DNA from: JAWWBS01 sp033720815
GTDB lineage: Bacteria > Pseudomonadota > Gammaproteobacteria > Natronospirales > JAJUFS01
Assembly: GCA_033720815.1 (NCBI GenBank)
Contig: JAWWBT010000001.1
Coordinates: forward strand, 47,009 to 111,008
DNA length: 64,000 bases
Reading direction: 5' to 3'
In this document: positions 36,833 through 45,633 of the stretch, one piece after another
Position numbering within the stretch: position 1 is the stretch's first letter
Layout of the letters: each line of letters begins with the position of its first letter
Position numbers and translations under genes: made by a program
The notes under the pieces: model-generated
Database searches by the model: none
What the model was told of the DNA's origin: nothing
What the model saw: the letters and a program-made list of their open reading frames with translations, nothing else

Positions 36833-36990
36833 TTGGATACCAGTGTTTTTTCTTTGATTATTGTCAAATCCCCAGCCAGAAACTACGCGCACTCCCGGCT
36901 TCTCGCAAGCTTGTCGATACACGTTCGTAACCAAATATGTGCCATTCGTCATACGACTCGCAGGCCATTCAACCTCACCCCGTGGCGCGG

Positions 36991-36999
36991 TGATAGACT
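36991..36999 (+). promoter_or_regulatory. Extended -10-like promoter of the DUF4136-dinB unit
   Basis: TGATAGACT fits TGn-TATAAT with four of six in the hexamer, about 28 bases before the ATG at 37028. No -35 element and no LexA-type box (CTGT-N8-ACAG) is visible in the upstream 190 bases. Confidence 0.4.
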
Positions 37000-37027
37000 G
37001 GAACTCCCGACTCGCCGGAGGCAATCG

Positions 37028-37606
37028 ATGAAATTGCGACCGCTCTTCTCCATTGCCCTCACTACATGCGCCATGCTTTTGCTTGCCGCCTGCAGCCGCA
37101 TGCCGATGCACGAATTCGATCCAGAAGCGAATTTCGACAACTACCAGTCATGGCGCTGGCAGGCACCGGAATACGGAAATGGTGATGTCGCCGATCCGAT
37201 CCTCGACAGCCCGTTGCTGGGGAAGCGCGTCGAAGCTGCCGTGAATGAAATACTGGGTGGCCGCGGTTTTTCGCGCGACGCCGAGCATGCGGATTTCGTC
37301 GTCACCTATCACACCTCGAAGGATTTTGACCTGTACGACAACGGCCCGAGTTTCAGCATCGGCCTCGCACAGGGCTGGCGACATTTCCACACGGGCGTGG
37401 TCTACGACACTCGCACCCGGGTGGACAAGAAGGGTGTGCTGATCATCGATATCATCGATGCCGAAACCGACGCGCTGGCCTGGCGTGGCTGGACCACGCT
37501 GCCCTTGGCCCAGGAATACTTCGATAGTCCGAAATTGCTGGGAAGCGTGCGTGACATCCTGGCCGCCTTCCCGCCCGGCGAGAAAGAAGCCACCGCCAGC
37601 CAATGA
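37028..37606 (+). CDS. DUF4136-type lipoprotein coupled to dinB
   Basis: 192 residues from the ATG at 37028, preceded by GGAGG. The signal ends in LLAAC (C22). The DUF4136 pattern is clear: FDNYQSWRWQAPEYG, VEAAVNEILGGRGFSRDAEHADFVVTYHTS, then GVLIIDIIDAETDALAWRGWTT. Function unknown; envelope-anchored. The stop overlaps the dinB start (ATGA), so translation is probably coupled although the two proteins act in different places. It is a paralogue of the protein at 866-1429. Confidence 0.85.
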   Translation: MKLRPLFSIALTTCAMLLLAACSRMPMHEFDPEANFDNYQSWRWQAPEYGNGDVADPILDSPLLGKRVEAAVNEILGGRGFSRDAEHADFVVTYHTSKDFDLYDNGPSFSIGLAQGWRHFHTGVVYDTRTRVDKKGVLIIDIIDAETDALAWRGWTTLPLAQEYFDSPKLLGSVRDILAAFPPGEKEATASQ

Positions 37607-38841
37607 ATCCACCACCCCGCTCGCCCCTCCGTGTCGTGCTGCATGCCGACATGGATGCTTTCTACGCCTCTGTCGAACAGCACGATAATCCCGAACTTCG
37701 TGGCAAGCCGGTGATTGTCGGTGGTTCTTCCGCGCGCGGCGTTGTTGCTGCGGCATCCTATGAGGCGAGAACGTTTGGCGTCCACTCGGCCATGCCGGGA
37801 CGAGAAGCGGCCCGCCGCTGCCCTGACGGCATCTTCATCAAGCCGCGCATGCAACGCTACCGCGAAGTGTCGCAGCAGGTCTTTGCGATCATGCGAGACA
37901 TCACGCCACTGGTCGAAGGGCTCTCGCTCGACGAGGCCTTTCTCGACATCACCGGCAGCGTGCGCCAGTACGGCAGCGCAACGAAGGTCGGCGAAGCGCT
38001 GCGCGACCGGGTGTACGAAAGCACCGGCCTGGTGATCTCCGTCGGCATTGCACCAAGCAAGTTCGTTGCGAAGATTGCGTCCGACCTGGAGAAGCCAGGC
38101 GGCTTCGTGGTGGTGCCGCCCGCGCGTGTGCAGGAATTCCTCGACCCGCTCCCGGTCAAGCGCCTCTGGGGTCTCGGCCCGAAGAGCCTTCCGCGCGTTG
38201 AATCGGCCAGGCTGCACACGATCGGTGACATTCGACGCGCGCCGCTGGCGAAACTGCGTGGCCTGCTGGGGAATCGTGCCGAACATTTCCAGCGACTCTC
38301 CCGTGGCGAGGACCAGCGCCCCGTCAAACCCGAGCGCGAAGACAAGTCCATCAGCAGCGAGGAAACGTTTCACACCGATATCCGCGACCGCGCCGAACTG
38401 GAGCGCGAATTGCTGGCGATGTCGGACACCGTGGCCCGAAGGCTGCGAAAGTCAGGACTCGCCTGCGGTACGGTCACCGTGAAGATCCGCGAACCGGATT
38501 TCACGACACACACGCGATCGCGCAGTTTTCGACCCAGTACCCAGGATTCCGACGCCATTCATCGCACCGCGCGGGAGTTGCTTGGCACCTGGTGGAGCGA
38601 ACGGGACGAGCCCGCAGTACGACTGCTCGGGGTAGGTGCCAGCAAGCTCGGCAAGGCCGGACAGATATCGCTGTTCGAGGATGCGCCAGCGAGCCGTCCC
38701 GGCAAGCTCGACAGCCTGATGGACGAAATACGTGACCGCTACGGCGAAAGCGGGCTGCGGCGGGGGCGCCTGCTGGATGACCGCGAGCGAGGCACGCCGG
38801 GCGGCAACGATGATGATTCGGGAAACAGCGGCGATCACTGA
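37603..38841 (+). CDS. dinB: DNA polymerase IV (Y-family translesion polymerase)
   Basis: 412 residues against 351 in E. coli. Catalytic acids are D16 (HADMDAFYASVE) and D110-E111 (SLDEAFLD). The fingers SYEARTFGVHSAM, helix-hairpin-helix VKRLWGLGPKS and little-finger domains follow in order. The clamp-binding-like motif QISLF lies at 354-358, not at the very end: a further ~54 residues follow (RYGESGLRRGRLLDDRERG, then Asp/Gly/Asn-rich). It inserts opposite damaged template bases with low fidelity. It overlaps the preceding DUF4136 stop by four bases, and no SOS box is visible upstream of the pair. Confidence 0.95.
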   Translation: MNPPPRSPLRVVLHADMDAFYASVEQHDNPELRGKPVIVGGSSARGVVAAASYEARTFGVHSAMPGREAARRCPDGIFIKPRMQRYREVSQQVFAIMRDITPLVEGLSLDEAFLDITGSVRQYGSATKVGEALRDRVYESTGLVISVGIAPSKFVAKIASDLEKPGGFVVVPPARVQEFLDPLPVKRLWGLGPKSLPRVESARLHTIGDIRRAPLAKLRGLLGNRAEHFQRLSRGEDQRPVKPEREDKSISSEETFHTDIRDRAELERELLAMSDTVARRLRKSGLACGTVTVKIREPDFTTHTRSRSFRPSTQDSDAIHRTARELLGTWWSERDEPAVRLLGVGASKLGKAGQISLFEDAPASRPGKLDSLMDEIRDRYGESGLRRGRLLDDRERGTPGGNDDDSGNSGDH

Positions 38842-38939
38842 CGGCCGGCCACCGGCAAGCCGGACACCGTGACAGCCTCCGCCGGCTTCGGCATCATGGC
38901 AGGCTTGGATATCGACCCGCATCGCGGGCAGGAGTCTGC

Positions 38940-40499
38940 ATGTACGCTGCCTATTTCGGCCTCGACGAGAATCCGTTCTCGATCACGCCGGACCCGCGCT
39001 ACCTCTATCTCGGCCAGCAACATGCCGAAGCGCTGGCGCACCTGCTTTACGGCATTCGCGAGGGCGGCGGGTTCATCCAGCTGACGGGCGAAGTCGGCAC
39101 CGGCAAGACCACGCTGACCCGCAGCCTGCTCGACGAGTTGCCCGACGATGTCGATGTCGCACTGATCCTCAACCCGCGCCTCACCATCGAGGAATTCCTC
39201 GCGGCGATCTGCCAGGAGCTCGGGGTTGATATCGCGCGTGACGCAACCAATCGTGAAAAGGTCGATGCCCTGAACCGCCACCTGCTGGAAAGCCATGCCG
39301 CGGGACGTCGGACGGTTCTCATCGTCGACGAGGCGCAGAACCTTTCCGCGGATGTCCTCGAACAGGTAAGGCTGCTCACCAATCTCGAAACGGCCAAGAC
39401 CAAGCTGCTGCAGATCCTTCTGATCGGACAGCCGGAACTGCGCCAGACACTGGCGCGTGCCGACCTGCGGCAGCTCGCGCAGCGGATTACCGCGCGCTAC
39501 CACCTTGAGCCGCTGGGGCGTGAGGAACTCGCGGACTACATCCACCATCGACTCGAGGTCGCAGGTGCCCGCGCGCCACTGTTCTCGAATCGCGCGCTGA
39601 AAAAGGTGTTTCATCACAGCAGCGGGATCCCCAGGCTGGCCAACGTGATCTGTGATCGCGCCCTGCTCGGCGCCTACACGCGCGAACAACGCGAAGTGAC
39701 CGGCGGACTGGTCGATGACGCCGCCCGCGAAGTGATGGGGCCGACGCTGGAGCCCCGTTCCGGTAATCGCTGGCGCTGGCCCTTGCTCGCTGCCGCCGTG
39801 ATTGCCGCAGCCGGTATCGGTTACCTGGCAACGCCCGTGGTGGAGGAGAAACCGACTGTTGCCGAACCCGCTCGCGCGACCTTCAGTGACTGGCTTGCCG
39901 ACCATGCCGCGCAGACCGATACCGATACGGCATTGCGGACCCTTTTCTCGCGCTGGGGCGAAACCTATCGCAGCACCGGCGCACCCGCCTGCGAGCAGGC
40001 TCGAGACCGGGGCTTGCGGTGCCTTTACGAGCAGGGCAGCTGGCTCACCCTGCAGCGGCTGGACCGCCCTGCGGTATTGTCACTCATCGCCGCAGACGGC
40101 AGTTCCCACCAGGCGGTCATCGTCAGCATTGCCGACGACGAAGCCACACTGCTCGCCGGGCCCGCTCGCACACGGGTGAATGCCGGTGAACTCGGGCGAC
40201 GCTGGACCGGCGAATACCTGGCCCTATGGCAACCTCCACCGGGCGTTGAAGGCGCATTGTCGGTCGGTGCCGAGGGGCCCGGCGTGATCTGGCTGCGCGA
40301 CCAGCTGGACCGGGTGCTCGGACCGACGGACCGTCCGGAGCAACCACAACGTTACGATGCCGCGCTGGCCGAACGCGTGCGCGAATTCCAGGCACGCGAA
40401 TCCCTGCGTGTCGACGGCATCGCCGGTGAACAGACGCTGGCGAGGTTGGTAGCCCTGCAGGATGCGGCCGGGTTACCGCGACTGGACGAGGTGGGGTGA
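38940..40499 (+). CDS. gspA: ExeA/GspA-type secretion ATPase with peptidoglycan-binding domain
   Basis: 519 residues. The opening MYAAYFGLDENPFSITPDPRYLYLGQ is the family hallmark. An AAA ATPase follows with Walker A GEVGTGKTT (50-58), Walker B LIVDEAQNL and the sensor segment GQPELRQTL. One transmembrane helix (~280-298) leads to a periplasmic part: a C39-like domain (~320-425) and a C-terminal peptidoglycan-binding domain (REFQARESLRVDGIAGEQTLARL). With GspB it helps insert the type II secretin through peptidoglycan. No other type II genes are in the window. RBS GCAGGAG. Confidence 0.92.
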   Translation: MYAAYFGLDENPFSITPDPRYLYLGQQHAEALAHLLYGIREGGGFIQLTGEVGTGKTTLTRSLLDELPDDVDVALILNPRLTIEEFLAAICQELGVDIARDATNREKVDALNRHLLESHAAGRRTVLIVDEAQNLSADVLEQVRLLTNLETAKTKLLQILLIGQPELRQTLARADLRQLAQRITARYHLEPLGREELADYIHHRLEVAGARAPLFSNRALKKVFHHSSGIPRLANVICDRALLGAYTREQREVTGGLVDDAAREVMGPTLEPRSGNRWRWPLLAAAVIAAAGIGYLATPVVEEKPTVAEPARATFSDWLADHAAQTDTDTALRTLFSRWGETYRSTGAPACEQARDRGLRCLYEQGSWLTLQRLDRPAVLSLIAADGSSHQAVIVSIADDEATLLAGPARTRVNAGELGRRWTGEYLALWQPPPGVEGALSVGAEGPGVIWLRDQLDRVLGPTDRPEQPQRYDAALAERVREFQARESLRVDGIAGEQTLARLVALQDAAGLPRLDEVG

Positions 40500-40500
40500 G

Positions 40501-41145
40501 ATGTCGCTGATACTCGATGCACTGAGAAAATCCGATCGGCAGCGCAATCGTCGCGCCCAGGAACAGCTGCGCTGGGGACCCGGACCGGCTCGCGAAGCCC
40601 GGCGCAGGCCGCGGACCCTGCTGGTCATCGCGCTATTGCTGGCCGCATTGTTGCTGGTTGGCGCCAGCGCCTGGCTGGGCAGCTGGCTGGCCGCGGGAGG
40701 TACGTCATCCGTCGCTGAAAGTGATGAATCCGGTGCCGGAAATATGGAAAATGGACCACCCGATGCCCGCAGGGATGACCAGGGCCGCGGCGAGGTTCGT
40801 GCCCTGCAAGGTGAGCTTGATGTCGCCCGGCCAGCCGCACCCGAGCCAGGCACTGCAGGGCCGCTAGTTGCCGAACCGGCAGCTAGCGTCGCGGGAACCA
40901 GCCAGGAATACCTGGCTGCACCGGCCCTGGCCGAAATGCCGCAGGATTTTCGCGAGCGACTGCCCGAGCTGGTCATCAATGTCCACGCCTGGACGGAAAC
41001 TCCCGCGCAGCGATTCGTGTTGATCAACATGCAACGCTACGCTGAGGGTGACAGGCTCAAGGAAGGGCCGCGCCTCCTGGCCATCACGCCGGACGGCGCA
41101 GTACTCGAATTCGACGGTGAACGTTTCTCGCTGCCGCAGCGCTGA
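40501..41145 (+). CDS. gspB: General secretion pathway protein B
   Basis: 214 residues from the ATG at 40501, one base after the gspA stop, with GAGGTGGGG upstream. The N-terminal MSLILDALRKSDRQRNR is characteristic, then one transmembrane helix (~40-62) and a low-complexity linker. The C-terminal GspB domain ends LPELVINVHAWTETPAQRFVLINMQRYAEGDRL with the final EFDGERFSLP. It partners GspA at the inner membrane. Confidence 0.9.
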   Translation: MSLILDALRKSDRQRNRRAQEQLRWGPGPAREARRRPRTLLVIALLLAALLLVGASAWLGSWLAAGGTSSVAESDESGAGNMENGPPDARRDDQGRGEVRALQGELDVARPAAPEPGTAGPLVAEPAASVAGTSQEYLAAPALAEMPQDFRERLPELVINVHAWTETPAQRFVLINMQRYAEGDRLKEGPRLLAITPDGAVLEFDGERFSLPQR

Positions 41146-41210
41146 ACGTCACCCGGCAGAAGGCCCGGAGAGAGCCTCCGGACTCGACAGCTAATCAACA
41201 GGAGCGTTGC

Positions 41211-43061
41211 ATGAACGCAACCACCACCGAAACCGCCGTCGGCTACCTCGATGGCGTACGCCTGCGCCACGCCTTGCAGGCCGGTATCCATCGCGTGATT
41301 TCCCGCCAGGAACACCTCAACAAGATCAACGTGTTCCCGGTACCCGATGGCGACACCGGCACGAACATCGCGTTCACCCTGAACACGATCCTGCACGGAC
41401 TCTCGAACAGCCTCGAGCGTCACGTCGGCCGCCTGCTGACCATTGTCGCCGACGCCGCACTGGATGGTGCGCGCGGCAACTCCGGTGCGATCTTTGCGCA
41501 ATTCTTCCAGGGCCTCAGCGATGCAACGGCCGAAAAGGCGCAGCTCACCAGTCGCGAATTCGTGCAGGCGATGCGCCACGGCGCAGAGTATGCCCGCGAG
41601 GCACTTTCCGATCCGCGCGAAGGCACGCTGATTACCGTGCTGGATGATTTCGCTGCCTCGCTGGAATCGCACATCGGTGACGCCGAGCACACCGACATGC
41701 TGGAGCTGCTGGAGCGTGGGCTGAAGGACGCGGAAAAATCGCTGGCGAATACGCCGAACCTGTTGCCCGCGTTGAAGAAAGCCGGTGTTGTCGATGCCGG
41801 TGGCGAAGGTTTCGTCGACATGCTGCGCGGCGTGACGGAATTCGTGCGCGACGGTTCACTGAAGCAGCTGGCGGACATGCTCGCCGACATCAAGGCCGAT
41901 GCAGGCGACGAGGAAGGCATGGCCGGTGGCGAGGAAAACCTCGACCACCGCTACTGCACCGAATGCATGGTCATCGGCGAAGACATCGACCGCCGCAAGC
42001 TGCGCGAAGAGCTCGCTGCATTGGGCTCCAGCCTCGTGCTGGCCGGCAGCAAGACCAAGGCCAAGATCCACATTCACGTCAACGAACCGAAGGCGGTCTT
42101 CAGGCTGGCCGAGAAATATGGCCAGGTATCCGGGCAGAAAGCCGACGACATGCTGCAACAGCAGCGCGAGGCCACCCGTGAGGGCGAGCATGGTGTCGCC
42201 ATCATCACGGACTCGGCCGCCGACCTGCCGGAACACGTGATCGATGACCTGAATATCCACATGGTGCCGGTGCGCCTGCATTTCGGCGACAAGGGCTACC
42301 TCGACAAGGTCTCGCTGACGCCGGACGAGTTCTACGCCGAGATGCGTTCCAACCCGGTACATCCGAAGACATCCCAGCCGGCCCCGGGAGATTTCCGTCG
42401 CCAGTTCCAGTTCCTGGGAAGCCATTACGACGCAGTGGTGTCCATCAACCTGACGGCAAAGGTGAGTGGTACCTGGCAGGCGGCCGAAACGGCATCGCAG
42501 CGCGCCGACGGTGCAGCTGTCGAGGTGATCGACTCCTGCAATGTCTCGGTCGGCCAGGGCCTGCTGGTCGCTTACGCCGCGGAATGCGCACAGGCCGGTT
42601 ACAACGCCACTGAAATCGTCGATGCGACGCTCGACATGCGTGGCAAGACCTTTACCTGGGGCGCATTGCGCGACCTAAGCTACGGCGTGCGCGGTGGTCG
42701 CATCCCGAAATCGAAGCAGTTCCTCGCCGACACGCTGAAGATCACACCGGTGCTGAAGACCACGCCGGACGGTTTCGTGAAGGCAGGTGGCATATTCCTC
42801 GGCAAGGAACCGTTTGTCGAAAAGTTCTATCGCTTCCTGCTGCGCAAGATCGATCCGCGAAAGACCTGGCGCCTGTCGGTCAGTCACTGCAATTGCGAGC
42901 GCGACGGCCAGCACCTGCTGGAGCTGCTGCGCGATGCCATCCCGAACCTGGAAAGCGCCTGGCTGATGGATACGGGTTCGGCACTGGGCGTGCACGCCGG
43001 TCCTGGCTCGCTGGTCGTCGGCCTGCAGGAATACACCCCCCCGGAAAAGCGCAACGGCTGA
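41211..43061 (+). CDS. DAK2-DegV fusion protein (FakA- and FakB-like, putative fatty acid kinase)
   Basis: 616 residues. Residues ~15-205 are a DAK2/DhaL-type ATP-binding domain with VFPVPDGDTGTNIA (DGDTGTN at 46-52) and GARGNSGAIFAQFF. A middle domain resembling FakA_M follows (LDHRYCTECMVIGEDID to IHIHVNEPKAVF). From ~326 a complete DegV domain begins (VAIITDSAADLPEHV, HPKTSQPAPGDF, VEVIDSCNVSVGQGLLV). In Firmicutes separate FakA (kinase) and FakB (DegV acyl-binding) phosphorylate exogenous fatty acids. Here both activities appear on one chain. Fatty acid kinase activity is inference from domains. RBS CAGGAG. Confidence 0.82.
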   Translation: MNATTTETAVGYLDGVRLRHALQAGIHRVISRQEHLNKINVFPVPDGDTGTNIAFTLNTILHGLSNSLERHVGRLLTIVADAALDGARGNSGAIFAQFFQGLSDATAEKAQLTSREFVQAMRHGAEYAREALSDPREGTLITVLDDFAASLESHIGDAEHTDMLELLERGLKDAEKSLANTPNLLPALKKAGVVDAGGEGFVDMLRGVTEFVRDGSLKQLADMLADIKADAGDEEGMAGGEENLDHRYCTECMVIGEDIDRRKLREELAALGSSLVLAGSKTKAKIHIHVNEPKAVFRLAEKYGQVSGQKADDMLQQQREATREGEHGVAIITDSAADLPEHVIDDLNIHMVPVRLHFGDKGYLDKVSLTPDEFYAEMRSNPVHPKTSQPAPGDFRRQFQFLGSHYDAVVSINLTAKVSGTWQAAETASQRADGAAVEVIDSCNVSVGQGLLVAYAAECAQAGYNATEIVDATLDMRGKTFTWGALRDLSYGVRGGRIPKSKQFLADTLKITPVLKTTPDGFVKAGGIFLGKEPFVEKFYRFLLRKIDPRKTWRLSVSHCNCERDGQHLLELLRDAIPNLESAWLMDTGSALGVHAGPGSLVVGLQEYTPPEKRNG

Positions 43062-43068
43062 GACTGAT

Positions 43069-44547
43069 ATGGCAGTCGCGAACGCCAGGTCATTACTGCT
43101 AGCGTTCGCGGCCTGCTGTATTCCGGCCGTAGCGTCGAGCAACCCGACTGCCTTTCATGTCTATGAGGTCAGTGTCGATGCGGCACTGACGCAACTGTCG
43201 GTGCGCGCCTGTTTTGCCGACGGCCTCCCCGACCAGCTTCGAGCCGATCACACGATTGCCGCGCGCGCGACCACCGAGATGCGCCTGAAACTGAATGGTC
43301 GGCCGGTGAGCTTCGCGCCTCGCGGCAATGTCGCCAACTTCCGCCGACCTTCCGATGACGGATGCATCGAATGGGATACCGATCTTGACGAGATTGCAGG
43401 GCTGGACCGCATGACCAGCGGCTACCGCGCTGGCGAGAGCCTGCTACTCGATCCACGCAGCTGGTTGTGGCGGCCCTGGCGCATGAGCGCCAACCGGGAT
43501 ATCGAAATCCGTTTCACGTTGCCGCCGGGAGTTTCCGTCAGCGTGCCCTGGCAGGCGGTGGATGGCGCACACCCCGCGTCGCGGTTCCGTTTCGGCCAGG
43601 GGCCTTTCGACTGGCCAGCGCTGATGGCAATCGGTCGACTGCAACATGACAGGATTGATGTTCCCGGAGCGACGCTGCGGCTCAGCATGGTGGACGGCCC
43701 GGCGAAGGGAAATCTCGATACCGCAGCGCGCTGGCTGAAACCCGCCGGGCTCGCTGTCGCGTCACTGGATGGCCGGTTTCCTCGTCGGACACCGCAGGTG
43801 CTGGTGGTGCCACTGGATGGTGGTCGCGATGCGGCGCCCTGGGCGCAGGTCAATCGCGGTGGCGGCGCGGCAGCGCATTTCTTCATGAATTCCCGCGCGG
43901 ACTGGTCGGTGTTTGCCGACGACTGGATTGCCGCGCACGAACTCGCACACATGAGCCTGCCATTCGTACGGCGTAGTGACGCCTGGCTCTCGGAAGGCTT
44001 CGCCAGCTATTACCAGAACATCCTGCGTGCCCGAATCGGGCTGCTCGGGGAAAGACAGGCATGGCAGAAACTGCACGACGGTTTTCGTCGCGGCGAAAAG
44101 AACACGGCGGGAGGAACGCTTCGGGAAGTCACCCGTTCGCGCCAGCAGCGAGCCTGGATGATGCGGATCTACTGGACCGGCGCCGCGATTGCGTTGCTGG
44201 CAGATGTTGAATTGCGTGAGCGCACCAACGGTGAATGGTCCCTCGACAAGGTGATCGCCGGCTTGCAGGAATGCTGCCTGGACGAACCGCGCGCCTGGAC
44301 TGCAAGGGAACTGTTTGCGGAATTCGATCGCCTGAGCAACACGGATGTCTTTGCCACGCTCCATGAACAGACAGTGCACTCGAGGCACTTCCCTGCCGTG
44401 CGCGACCTCTATGAACGGCTCGGAATCCGTGTTGACGACCAGGACCGGATCACGCTGGACGACAGCGCCGGCCTGGCCCGGTTACGGCAGCAGATCGTGA
44501 CTGCCCCCGAAACGAAAGAGGCCGCCCTTTCGGCGGCCTCGGAATAG
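43069..44547 (+). CDS. Secreted gluzincin-type metallopeptidase (peptidase MA-like)
   Basis: 492 residues with a signal peptide (LLLAFAACCIPAVASS). After a beta-rich N-terminal region resembling M1/M61 peptidases, the zinc motif H290-E291-L-A-H294 is followed by WLSEGFASYYQ, with E309 as third ligand. The spacing is shorter than the HExxH-x18-E of M1 and fits the peptidase MA-like group. A helical C-terminal part follows (~340-480). It starts seven bases after the DegV-fusion stop with little Shine-Dalgarno, so translation may be coupled. Substrate unknown. Its 3' end contains the terminator of the convergent gene. Confidence 0.78.
   Translation: MAVANARSLLLAFAACCIPAVASSNPTAFHVYEVSVDAALTQLSVRACFADGLPDQLRADHTIAARATTEMRLKLNGRPVSFAPRGNVANFRRPSDDGCIEWDTDLDEIAGLDRMTSGYRAGESLLLDPRSWLWRPWRMSANRDIEIRFTLPPGVSVSVPWQAVDGAHPASRFRFGQGPFDWPALMAIGRLQHDRIDVPGATLRLSMVDGPAKGNLDTAARWLKPAGLAVASLDGRFPRRTPQVLVVPLDGGRDAAPWAQVNRGGGAAAHFFMNSRADWSVFADDWIAAHELAHMSLPFVRRSDAWLSEGFASYYQNILRARIGLLGERQAWQKLHDGFRRGEKNTAGGTLREVTRSRQQRAWMMRIYWTGAAIALLADVELRERTNGEWSLDKVIAGLQECCLDEPRAWTARELFAEFDRLSNTDVFATLHEQTVHSRHFPAVRDLYERLGIRVDDQDRITLDDSAGLARLRQQIVTAPETKEAALSAASE
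44517..44541 (-). terminator. Terminator of the tandem TonB-domain gene, inside the convergent peptidase gene
   Basis: GAGGCCGCC (44518-44526) pairs with GGCGGCCTC (44532-44540) around loop CTTTC. On the minus strand it is followed by TTTCGTTTC. It lies within the last codons of the plus-strand peptidase gene, so those codons serve two purposes. Confidence 0.65.
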
Positions 44548-44565
44548 GCAGGATTGGGGACCCGC

Positions 44566-45444
44566 TCAGGGACTGGAAAGGCTGAACTCGATCACGTGAC
44601 GCACTTGCGGCACACCGCCTTCCACCGGTTCGAAACGCCATTGCTCGACCGTACGCAGCACCTCTTCCTCGAAGGCACCGCGCGGATCGGCATCCAGCAC
44701 CTCGATATTCGCGGGACGGCCTTCCGGCGTAACCGAGAACGCCACCAGCACCTCGCCTTCAAGCTTGCGACGAACCGCATAGCGCGGGTAATCCGGCTGC
44801 GGCATCGCGACCGGCTTCACGTCACGACCGACCAGTGCGTACGTTTCGCGCTGTGCCGGTATCAAGGAACCCTGGTCATCATTGAGGTTGAACTCGATGG
44901 TGTGCTGCAGGCGCGTCTGTACGGGGCGTCCATCACGCAGCGCCGGCTCGAACCGCCAGCGTGACACGGCACGCATCGCCTCACGGTCAAAGGTATTGCG
45001 CGGCTCCGACTCGATGACTTCGAGATCGGTGGTACTGCCGTCCGTCTGCACGGTGAATTCGATGACCACATACCCCTCTTCACCACGGCGCAGTGCGCTA
45101 CGAGGATACTCCGGGGCCTCCATCCTCACTGGCTGGATCGAGCGGGTCTCACCTCCCGATTCGGCCGCACCCGAAGACGCCGGCTTGGCCGGTGCCTGCA
45201 TGACCTGCAGTTTCGGGCGCTCCATGCGGATTCCCGACATGCTGGGCTTCGGTTTTTCGAGCTTGAATCCGGAGTTGAAGGTAGGACGCTCGATCTCGAT
45301 CTTCATGTCATCGGTATCGATATTCGGTCGGCTCTGGCCAACCTTGTAGCCCTCCAGCTCTGTCGTATCCTCTTCTTCCTCTGCGACCGCCGGCATTGCA
45401 AGCCCCGCCAGCAACAACCCGGCGAAGAAAATGTGGTATTTCAT
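44566..45444 (-). CDS. Periplasmic protein with two TonB C-terminal domains
   Basis: 292 residues from the ATG at 45444, preceded by CGGGAG. A cleavable signal peptide (AMPAVA-EE, near residue 21) replaces the uncleaved membrane anchor of true TonB. An acidic linker with PxPxxxG repeats (~40-105) precedes two TonB_C domains. Each has the pattern YPRxAxRRxxEGxVxxxFxVxxxG, then REAMRAVSRWRFEP or EEVLRTVEQWRFEP. TonB_C domains contact TonB boxes or peptidoglycan. No exbB or exbD is nearby, so energy transduction is doubtful; a structural or stress role is possible. Confidence 0.82.
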   Translation of the reverse strand: MKYHIFFAGLLLAGLAMPAVAEEEEDTTELEGYKVGQSRPNIDTDDMKIEIERPTFNSGFKLEKPKPSMSGIRMERPKLQVMQAPAKPASSGAAESGGETRSIQPVRMEAPEYPRSALRRGEEGYVVIEFTVQTDGSTTDLEVIESEPRNTFDREAMRAVSRWRFEPALRDGRPVQTRLQHTIEFNLNDDQGSLIPAQRETYALVGRDVKPVAMPQPDYPRYAVRRKLEGEVLVAFSVTPEGRPANIEVLDADPRGAFEEEVLRTVEQWRFEPVEGGVPQVRHVIEFSLSSP

Positions 45445-45633
45445 TCCGCTACTCCCGGTACTGCCCTGATTGCAGTACGTGGGATCTAAATTACCAACAT
45501 ATGGAAAAAAGGCAACAGAACACACCCATTTGAGGGCAAATGCGGCGACAGTGCTAGGATATCGGCCTACCCTTCCCCCTGAGGGGCAGGTGTTGATCGT
45601 CAGGATCCACCCGACAGACTCAAGGAGAATTTC

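Noticed and set aside
36862..36867. Perfect TTGACA on the minus strand before the GAF-GGDEF cyclase
   Set aside because: No acceptable -10 at 15-19 bases, and the resulting start would be too near the GTG chosen; not listed as a promoter.
35834..37027. N-terminal extension of the DUF4136 protein running across the GAF-GGDEF gene
   Set aside because: Only the part from the ATG at 37028 has a signal peptide, lipobox and RBS; the rest is antisense to a real gene.
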